Positions 23,008 through 30,100 of a stretch of 43,469 nt of DNA are shown piece by piece. Positions within the stretch are counted from its first letter, which is position 1. Each line of letters opens with the position of its first letter. Source of the DNA: a virus; IMG/VR virus record IMGVR_UViG_3300032893_000109, positions 1 through 43,469 of that record. The stretch is one strand, 5' to 3'. The notes under the pieces were generated by a model that was not told where the DNA came from, did no database searches, and saw only the letters and a list, made by a program, of their open reading frames with translations. The translations under genes and the position numbers were made by a program.

Positions 23008-25198
23008 AGAAATTCCGCCATTTATCGACATTTCTCAAACACCACGGGCGCACCCGTATCGACGTCCCTGGAAAGCGAATCTGCCAGCTAGGATCGTCGC
23101 TCAATCGGTGCGCTTTCGCCGACAAAAGCGCTGTTGCGGCACCGCGCCAGTTTTCCTGCAACACGTATCCTGCGTCGTGCTGCATGTGTCCTATATACGC
23201 AAACCACTGTTGCGCCGTGAACAAGTCACCCGGCGCTTCGGCACAGAACAACACCCAGAGTTGATCCAATTCGGACTGGGATGCGGCGACCATTCGCGCC
23301 TTCCCCCCAGTCATCGGCGCCGGCGCGAACGGATCGTAGGTACACTGCCGATCGCGCAGTTCGCGCCAAAGCGCGCCGATGTTTTCCGCGACCCCTAGCC
23401 ACGCATGCAGCCGCCGATAGAATTCCGCTGCCCTGACGCGACCCCCCGTCAGCACGATCAGCCGCCGATCGCCTGAATCGATCGCCAGCGCGTCGGCGTT
23501 GTTGGTGGCGATGAACAATGACGCGTACACCGTAATCGATCCTGAAGCGACCCCTTTCCTGACGACGAATTGGCGCGACGCTTGCGTCTCGACCGTTTCC
23601 TTGATCGCTTCGTATGCCCTTTTCCGCGCGTGCCAGTCGTTTGCGTGCGCGTGCGATGAATCGGACGCCTCGGCAATCGTGGTCATGAGCGTGCCGTCGA
23701 GCCAATCCGAATACTGCGACTGATACGTCGAGCCAAACACGTGCCCCAGTTTCATCGCTTTGCAGTAGGCCGGTCCGATCAGCCGCGACATGATCTCGAC
23801 CAAAGTTCCGCGGCCTGTGCCAGTCAGTTCCGATGCCACGACCATGCCGTGCATCCGCAGCCACGGCCGCTGCACTTTCGTGGCGATCCAATCCACCAAT
23901 AGCGCGCGCTCGACGGGATCGGGGATCAATCCGTCCATGAAGTCCCAGAACAGTCCCGTCGTGCCGCCTTCCTGGGGGTGCGCCGGCGCGACGTAGGTGT
24001 TGAGAACTCTGACGCCATCGAGCACCAAAACGCGCTCTGATGACGTCGGAACGAATTCAGCGCGCTCGCACACCACGGCACCGTTCTCGAGCCAATAGTT
24101 GACGAGTAGCTTGCGCGACGCGCCGTCGATGACCCACGCGCGCTTTCCCTGGGAGAACGAAGCCAGCTTCACGCCCACCGTTGGCGCGGCGAACCGCCGC
24201 ACCGTGCCGTCCGACATCACGTAGCAGTAATCCTCTGTGAGTTCCTGGAGTGTCGTCCTAGCGGGCGGCTCGAAGATGCCACCAGGAACCAAACGCGCGG
24301 CCGCCAGCGCTGCGTTGAGGGCAGCCCCTGCGTCATCGTCCACCTGAAGATCCAAACGCTCCCTATACGTGACGCCAGTGACGAAATCGACGATCACGAC
24401 AGAACCATCGCCGCCGCGGCGAACCATGCCGCCCTGAGAGTCCGATGTCGGCCGAATCGCGGTCAGATTGCACGGCCAGCCATCGGCGCCGGCTTCGCGC
24501 AATTCGGCCACCGTCAGCATGCCGTGGTCCAGGCAATCGAAGACCATGTCGTCCGTCAGCACGTAATCGTGCTGAGGTGTTTCCCAAATTTGGCCGCCGG
24601 GAGATTCGAGCGGGCGGCCGGTCGCAGCCAACAGCGGCTCGAGCCGTTCAATTAGCACTTCGACTTGCGCGCGCTTGACGCCAGGAAGCTCGTCGACGGA
24701 TCCATCCAATGGTGAGATCGAATCCCACCGGTACGGCTCGCCCGTGGTGGGGTGAATGCCGAACGCGGCGAACTGACACCCAAGCCCCAACACTTCGACT
24801 TGCTGGCCGCCGTAGCGTCCTGTACGCAGTTTGCGGCCCGGCTCGTCTGTCCAGTACACCAACAGTCGCCGAGAACCGCGCCCCCAACGGCACCACGCCG
24901 TTTCACCCAAAGATTCTTCGACGCACTCTTCGACCAGATCCGCCAAGTCCGGATCGTCGCAATCGACGTCGATCGCCACGACGTTGCCGCAGCGGATCCC
25001 TGTGTTGGCGTAGCGGCCGTTGCGGCGAAAGCCGTCGAGCCAGTCCGAGGTGATCTCGACGTGCGACCATCCGGGGATGAAGCACGCCTTGCCGTCCAAT
25101 GGCAGCGGTTCGAAGCCGTTGGCGAGCAGCGTGCGGCGTAGACTGTTTCGATCGTGACTCGACGTGATATCATTCTTGCCGTCAGTTCCCCCTGACAT
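22895..25198 (-). CDS. PrimPol-helicase (bifunctional primase/polymerase plus D5-like SF3 helicase)
   Basis: 767 residues. ATG 25198 with AGAGAGG seven bases upstream. N-terminal PrimPol domain (to about 210): catalytic VVAIDVDCDD with D77 and D79, then SRRLLVYW and QFAAFGIHPTTGEPYRW. After a linker comes the helicase: Walker A-like TGTGRGTL with Arg463 where Lys is expected, Walker B-like MTTIAEASD, sensor SLFIATNNADAL, and arginine-finger-like DSGDRR. This domain order is that of phage and plasmid replication initiators that prime and unwind. It is transcribed last in the leftward replication cluster, with a repeat-rich AT segment at its 3' end. Confidence 0.85.
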   Translation of the reverse strand: MSGGTDGKNDITSSHDRNSLRRTLLANGFEPLPLDGKACFIPGWSHVEITSDWLDGFRRNGRYANTGIRCGNVVAIDVDCDDPDLADLVEECVEESLGETAWCRWGRGSRRLLVYWTDEPGRKLRTGRYGGQQVEVLGLGCQFAAFGIHPTTGEPYRWDSISPLDGSVDELPGVKRAQVEVLIERLEPLLAATGRPLESPGGQIWETPQHDYVLTDDMVFDCLDHGMLTVAELREAGADGWPCNLTAIRPTSDSQGGMVRRGGDGSVVIVDFVTGVTYRERLDLQVDDDAGAALNAALAAARLVPGGIFEPPARTTLQELTEDYCYVMSDGTVRRFAAPTVGVKLASFSQGKRAWVIDGASRKLLVNYWLENGAVVCERAEFVPTSSERVLVLDGVRVLNTYVAPAHPQEGGTTGLFWDFMDGLIPDPVERALLVDWIATKVQRPWLRMHGMVVASELTGTGRGTLVEIMSRLIGPAYCKAMKLGHVFGSTYQSQYSDWLDGTLMTTIAEASDSSHAHANDWHARKRAYEAIKETVETQASRQFVVRKGVASGSITVYASLFIATNNADALAIDSGDRRLIVLTGGRVRAAEFYRRLHAWLGVAENIGALWRELRDRQCTYDPFAPAPMTGGKARMVAASQSELDQLWVLFCAEAPGDLFTAQQWFAYIGHMQHDAGYVLQENWRGAATALLSAKAHRLSDDPSWQIRFPGTSIRVRPWCLRNVDKWRNFCHTGENSVCVTELLKNGDPTQKVAKLTGPPWTVTPTP

Positions 25199-25236
25199 AG
25201 CGAAGCCTCTCTATTTTTGAAGGTGATGCGTCCTCA

Positions 25237-25262
25237 AACGCCCGCTGCCGCGGGCGTTCTTT
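25237..25262. terminator. Hairpin between PrimPol-helicase and upstream genes
   Basis: A 9-bp stem AACGCCCGC / GCGGGCGTT with loop TGCC, followed rightward by CTTTTC. On the leftward strand no T-run follows. It looks like a terminator for rightward (antisense) RNA, or an attenuator for the leftward operon. Confidence 0.5.
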
Positions 25263-25272
25263 TCTCGACCTG

Positions 25273-25458
25273 TTACAAGTTCTCCGGTACGTGCTGCCGT
25301 TCGCGTGACAGCGGCTTGATCACCACCGCTGACACGCCGTCGGGGATCTGTTGAATGCAACCGCCGCGTGCGACGAACGCTTCGATGTGTCGAGCGATCT
25401 CGGCGCTATCGACGCGCGGCGGGATCTTGTACGACGGGTATTCCGATTTCTTGCTCAA
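25273..25458 (-). CDS. Small conserved-type phage protein, 61 aa
   Basis: ATG 25458, overlapping the end of the HNH gene. Pattern SAEIARHIEAFVARGGCIQQ then IPDGVSA resembles small phage proteins with a short helix, G-G-x-I and I-P-x-G motif. These are often found beside replication genes and may bind DNA. Function unknown. Confidence 0.6.
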   Translation of the reverse strand: MSKKSEYPSYKIPPRVDSAEIARHIEAFVARGGCIQQIPDGVSAVVIKPLSRERQHVPENL

Positions 25459-25865
25459 AAAGGCACTCCTTCCCGTGGCGCGCGGCCGGACACGTACGAC
25501 AGTTCGCCGTCCCAGTCGTCAACCGGCATGAGCACATCCATGCGCCGCCGGCGCGCCATGTCTTCGTTTTGTTTGCGGGTGTTGTCCGCGACGCTGAGCC
25601 ACTGACAGTTCGTCGGGTGGTAGCCGTCGAGCGGGTCGATCCGATCGAGCGAATTGCGCGCTCGACAGTAACCCGTCGACAGCGACCACTCGCGGAAGTG
25701 CAGCCACCCCTCGAAACCGATCGGTAGCCCGGCCCAAGGTGTTGCGGTGCGATTGCCGGCGGCTTTACCGGCAACGCGGGCACGCAGGTTGTTCCACGAG
25801 CGATACAACCGGATCAACCGAACTTGCCCGCGCCGCGTTGTCCACTTGACGGTGTAAACCGCCAT
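25455..25865 (-). CDS. Free-standing HNH endonuclease
   Basis: 136 residues from ATG 25865. Contains RLYRSWNNLRARV, GLPIGFEGWLHFREWSL, and the core SLDRIDPLDGYHPTNCQWLS followed by NTRKQNED, the pattern of the large phage HNH family (L-D-R-I-D-x-x-x-G-Y-x-P-x-N-C-x-W). The C-terminal tail is short. Likely a homing endonuclease that cleaves a related genome at an allelic site; target unknown. It stands alone between small genes, not in an intron or intein. Confidence 0.75.
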   Translation of the reverse strand: MAVYTVKWTTRRGQVRLIRLYRSWNNLRARVAGKAAGNRTATPWAGLPIGFEGWLHFREWSLSTGYCRARNSLDRIDPLDGYHPTNCQWLSVADNTRKQNEDMARRRRMDVLMPVDDWDGELSYVSGRAPREGVPF

Positions 25866-25868
25866 GTT

Positions 25869-26174
25869 TCAGAGGCGAATACCGGAAAGAATTTGCGCCC
25901 AGCGCGTGTGGCCCTCTTCGCTCGAATCGTCGAACGCGACGCGCGCATTCGCCAGATCCGCCGCGACTTGGTCGCGCATCACCTGTGCGCGTTCGTTGTC
26001 GTACGCTTCCAGGATCGTCTGCACGCGCGCCAATTCCGCGCCTAACTGATCCTTCGGGGTCAGCGGCGTTGCCGCCGCAGCGGCCGCGCTGGCAGCCTCA
26101 GCCGACGTTGCCGCCGCAGCGGCCACGCTGGCAGCCTCAGCCGACGCTGCCAGCGTGTCGTTTGCTTCACTCAT
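25869..26174 (-). CDS. Alanine-rich protein with tandem 13-residue duplication, 101 aa
   Basis: ATG 26174 with GGAGG five bases upstream; an upstream in-frame start is not needed. The N-terminal half is an Ala/Ser/Glu helix made of two near-identical 13-residue units. The C-terminal half is helical and charged (QLGAELARVQTILEAYDNER; VAADLANARVAFDDSSEEGH). No recognised family. Located upstream of an HNH gene and downstream of the Acb2-like gene. Confidence 0.6.
   Translation of the reverse strand: MSEANDTLAASAEAASVAAAAATSAEAASAAAAAATPLTPKDQLGAELARVQTILEAYDNERAQVMRDQVAADLANARVAFDDSSEEGHTRWAQILSGIRL
26068..26145. repeat. Two tandem 39-bp repeats in coding DNA
   Basis: Units 26068-26106 and 26107-26145 differ at only one visible position. 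Because 39 is a multiple of three, the reading frame is kept and an Ala-rich 13-residue helix segment is duplicated. This looks recent. Confidence 0.85.
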
Positions 26175-26193
26175 TCTTGCCTCCGTCTCCGGG

Positions 26194-26412
26194 TTAGAAA
26201 AAGGTCGGTTTGGCAATGGCGCGGGTGAGCGCCATCAACCCTTCTTGCAAGTGGGTGCGGCCGATTGCCACCCAACGCGGGTCAGCATCCGCCGGCATTG
26301 ATGCGACCAAATCACCGAGCGCAACACCCTGCTCTTTGATCCGGTTCATCCGATCGATCTCCTCTTGCGACAGTTCGCGGTAGCCCTTGATCTGACGATG
26401 TTGGTTATCCAT
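26194..26412 (-). CDS. acb2: Acb2-like anti-CBASS cyclic-nucleotide sponge
   Basis: 72 residues: HRQIKGYRELSQEEIDRMN, IKEQGVALGDLV, DPRWVAIGRTHLQEGLMALT, RAIAKPTFF. This matches the small all-helical Acb2/Tad1-hairpin family. Its characterised members bind cyclic di- and trinucleotides in a hexamer and keep CBASS effectors inactive. The family pattern RxL-xxEEI-xxMN-xIK and the L-x-x-G-x-M-A-L-x-R-A-I-A-x-P end are intact. The gene lies in the middle of the leftward early and replication block, suited to early expression. Recognised from memory of the family, not by search. Confidence 0.75.
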   Translation of the reverse strand: MDNQHRQIKGYRELSQEEIDRMNRIKEQGVALGDLVASMPADADPRWVAIGRTHLQEGLMALTRAIAKPTFF

Positions 26413-26413
26413 G

Positions 26414-26605
26414 TCAGTGGTTCCACTTCGCCGCGTTGCGCGCGAAGTTCGCTTTCTTCTTCATCTTCGGCGACGCCTTGCTGCCGGGTGCCAGTTCCTT
26501 CGCCGCGAACGCTTGCACACCCATGCCGGCTTTCTTCGCCGCCTTGGTGAATGTACCGCGGTTCGCCTTCTTGATGGTGCCGATCTTTCCGCCTTTCTTC
26601 GCCAT
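26414..26605 (-). CDS. Small basic protein, 63 aa
   Basis: ATG 26605 (an upstream in-frame start overlaps the HNH-AP2 gene and is rejected). Lysine-rich N-terminus MAKKGGKIGTIKKANRGTFT, then AAKKAGMGVQAFAAKELAPG and a conserved-looking ending NFARNAAKWNH. Small basic proteins with this ending are common in phages; probably nucleic-acid binding. Directly upstream of the Acb2-like gene. Confidence 0.65.
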   Translation of the reverse strand: MAKKGGKIGTIKKANRGTFTKAAKKAGMGVQAFAAKELAPGSKASPKMKKKANFARNAAKWNH

Positions 26606-26606
26606 G

Positions 26607-27101
26607 TCAAACTCCGTGGTTGGGGTGAAAACCGAACTCGCGCTCGGCCTTTTTGCGTGCGGCAACTGCCGCGTCGAACTCCTTGAACCGTCCGAGATAG
26701 TAGCGCTTACCGCGGTAGCCGATCATGGCCGACCACGCACCGTGGTTCTTCGTCACACCGGCAACACCAGATGTGTTGCGCGCATCGAGTCGCTTGTTGA
26801 GATTGTTGGTGTGCTCGGCAACTTCACGTAGGTTCTGCCATGCGTTGTTCAATCCGTCGTGGTCTATGTGATCCACGCGCAAGGGCCAACGATCGAGCAT
26901 GTAGAAGAAAGCGAGACGGTGTGCGAGATAGCGGCGGTAATCGATCGTGATGCCGATGTACCAGCTTTTGCTTGAACGGCCACCCGACTGCACGCGACCG
27001 CCTGCAAGCTCGCGACGACGTCCGGCTTTCGTATCATTCCACCAGAAAAAGCCTGTGATCGGATCGTAGGTGACAATGGTCCGAAGCTGCTGAGGCGTCA
27101 T
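26607..27101 (-). CDS. HNH-AP2 homing endonuclease
   Basis: 164 residues from ATG 27101, which overlaps the TGA of the DNA polymerase gene (ATGA); the longer in-frame start at 27158 lies inside the polymerase gene. N-terminal part has TYDPITGFFWWNDTKAGRR, a family signature. HNH core YLAHRLAFFYMLDRWPLRVD then HIDHDGLNNAWQNLREV. C-terminal AP2 DNA-binding domain SGVAGVTKNHGAWSAMIGYR then YYLGRFKEFDAAVAARK. It sits immediately after the intein-bearing polymerase, as a third endonuclease at this locus. Confidence 0.85.
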   Translation of the reverse strand: MTPQQLRTIVTYDPITGFFWWNDTKAGRRRELAGGRVQSGGRSSKSWYIGITIDYRRYLAHRLAFFYMLDRWPLRVDHIDHDGLNNAWQNLREVAEHTNNLNKRLDARNTSGVAGVTKNHGAWSAMIGYRGKRYYLGRFKEFDAAVAARKKAEREFGFHPNHGV

Positions 27102-30100
27102 TTTGTATAGTATGGTCCTGCATCGATAGTCGCGGATAAGGGCAATCCGGCAGCCCATTCAGGCAAGAAAAGCATGTTTTCTTTTAGCCGTTCTCGCCAA
27201 AGGTATTCGTCCGCTTCAGCAACCTCAAGAACTATCTCGTCGTGTACGTGAAGAATGCAGGAATCTGAAAGTTGTGAGAGAGCCCGGCGCAAAAACGATG
27301 CGGAGGTGGCCTGTGTGACGTTTTCGCAGTTGTGGACGATGAGCGGTTGTCCATCACGTCCTCGAACAACAAATTGGTGTAGCGGGCCACAATTCAGGAT
27401 GTCGTAGACTTCCGCCGTCTGTTGTTCGCCTGTTCGATACGAGTCGCCCAGCGGCAGTTCTTCGGTGTGTAGTTGCCGTTGTTGTTCCGACGATCGAGGG
27501 TGAGTCCTTTTACGTAGGTGGGATGCATGTCGCGCCAAAAATTCTCGAAACGCAACCATCGGCGACAAACCGAAATCCCGCGACCGCCGTAATTCTTCCA
27601 CGCTCGATGTCGTGGGTTCGTGCATCGAGCTTTCATGGAGCGCCACACCCAGTACAACGGGTGCTGCGTCAGTCCGTGGGTACGACGTGCCGCCGCTAAC
27701 TGAATGCGCACCTTGCAACCGCAAGAATGATCGGAACGCCGTTTTAAATCGCCGGCCGCCACGGTATGAGATTTCCCGCACACGCAGCGACAAACCCAAA
27801 ACAAACCGCGTCGCGGCGGACGCCGGAGTGGCGTTAACGCCGTCAGGTAGCCGAACGTTTTGCCGCTTAAGTCCTCGGCGTTGTGCTTCGCTTGCTGTGT
27901 TCCAACCTTCATGTGTGAGTACCAGGTGATCTGGAGTCATCAAGACACCGTACACGTCAATAGTACCTCTCTTACCGTTCCGTACCACTCCTGAATGCAC
28001 AACCCAGTTTTCACCGTCCCAAACACGATCTGCGGCGGCAACGCTTTCGATGGGAATCCAGCCGCGCGAGGTTAAAACCTCGGTGCCACGCGCTATGCAG
28101 AGGGTGCCGTACCAGAGTTCCACGCGAGCGATGCCCGCGCTAAATCCTTTGACAAACGTAGTGCGGATTCGCGTGATGCCGTCTTCAGTCTCATAGCGTT
28201 CTCGTTTCAGTTGCGGGTAGACGATCCAACGGCCGCACGGCAACGCGCAGATCATCGTGCCGCGCATCAATGCCGGGTGGAACAGATAGCGCACGCGTCC
28301 GGCTCGGAACCATTCGCCGGGGTGTTGCCAGGCGCCGACGAATGCTCCCCATAGAGCATCCCAGAAGTCACGAGCCCAACTGTTGACGCGCCGCCATCCG
28401 TCGACGATAGCTCGCACTTGTTCTTCGGGGAGAGCGACGCCGTAATTCCGTCCCATCGCCGCAAACGCGCCGACGCTTCCCCCGAAACCAAGCGCAAGTT
28501 CGGGTACTTTTCCGTACGCTTGTCGTTCATGTGCGGTGATCTCCTCAACGGCTTTGCCCAAAATGCCGGCGGCCATGATCTTGTACACCGGCGCACCGGT
28601 GCGGAATAGCTCGAGCTTTGCCTCGGCGCCAGGCGAGTCGGCGAGCCACGGCAACACGCGCGCTTCGATCTGATCCCAATCGCCCCACACGAGCACCTTA
28701 CCTTCGGGCGCGATGAAGGTGGGTCGGATCAGTCGAGCCAACAGCCGTGACATCGGCAGTTCGTAGACGTCTTCCAACGACTCAGCCGAGGCGCCGGCGA
28801 GAATGTCTTCGATCGCATCCATCGCGCGATCGGGATCGTCCGCATCGAGCGGCGCGCGAATTAGGTTGTGGATCTGGACCCCGCGACTAGAGTTGTGGTG
28901 CGCTACGCCTTCTGAAACGTAGCTGTGATCTCCGCTAACACAGATGTCCCAAACTGTTCTTTCTCCCACAGAGACAACCCACGTAATTTCTGGGCGTGCA
29001 ACAATTGATGCCCGCGCTTCGTCACCAACGCGAAGTTGTCGGGGCGATTGTCGGTTGGATCGTCGTTGATGTGGTGAATCTCCCAACCAACCGGCCAACG
29101 TTTCAGTCTGAGTTCTTTCATCAATACGCGGCGATGCTCGTACACGTACTGCTGCGTTTCGTGATCCCACGACGCCAGATATTTTGCGCGACGAATTGGA
29201 CCACCCGCTTTCCGCAAACCAAACATCGGATTGCGTGTACCGAGTTTCGAGCGCGAGTGATTCGCTCCACGACGTTTCTTGCGCGTTGCTTCGTCGACAT
29301 CCTCCGCGATGATGCGGCGAATCGTTTCGTAGCTCGTTTGCCAGTGCTGCGCAATTTGGTCGATCGTCTCGAATTGCTTCAGGTATCGATCGACTACCTG
29401 ACGCCGAAACGTTTTGTCGCGCAAAAGATTCGAGTTCGCTGACATGCCGCCATTCCCCGTCGTGCCAAATTCGGTGGCCGGCGGTACACGTCACGTGACC
29501 ACCGTGGGCGAATTCGATGCGATACATCGCTTCGACGCCTTTGGTACATTTTGACACAACCGGCCTGTATCGGCCACAATGTGTCAGCACGAAATCGCCG
29601 ACGGCTATCTGATCAATACGTATCGGTCCGCGCGCGGTTTCGATTAGAGTTGCAGCATCGACACAAAATCGTCCCGTCTGTCCCGCGCCGTTGAAGGAAT
29701 ACGAACCATGCACACGCCCATCACTGCACACCTGATTGGCTATAGCCGTGAACTTGCGAACAGCAGCGCTGTTTCCCGCTTCCAAGATCCCCAGAAATGT
29801 GACGATGCGCGACAAGTGCACGTCGTCAAACAGTTGAGCGAAGTCTGGATTTGCCAGTGCGGTCGCTACCGCTTCGCGGGTGCTTCGATCAGCACTTTGA
29901 CGGGCAGTCTCAACGCCATTTTTCTCGCGCGGCGGTCGGATGACGAGCGCCTGTAGTTCCGGTGACGGCCACAACTGATCGCGCAGCCACTTCGCTTTCA
30001 GCACGTGGTTGGTGACGGTGAGATTTTCGATGCCGGTCAACTCGAATAGTTGCCGGTTGAGATCGGCATTCTCGGCGTTGGCGTAGCGCATCGCGGCGCG

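Noticed and set aside
28267-28596. Leftward ORF between the two inteins in another frame of the polymerase
   Set aside because: Overlaps conserved polymerase motif B coding; sequence is unrecognisable and Arg/Ser-rich.
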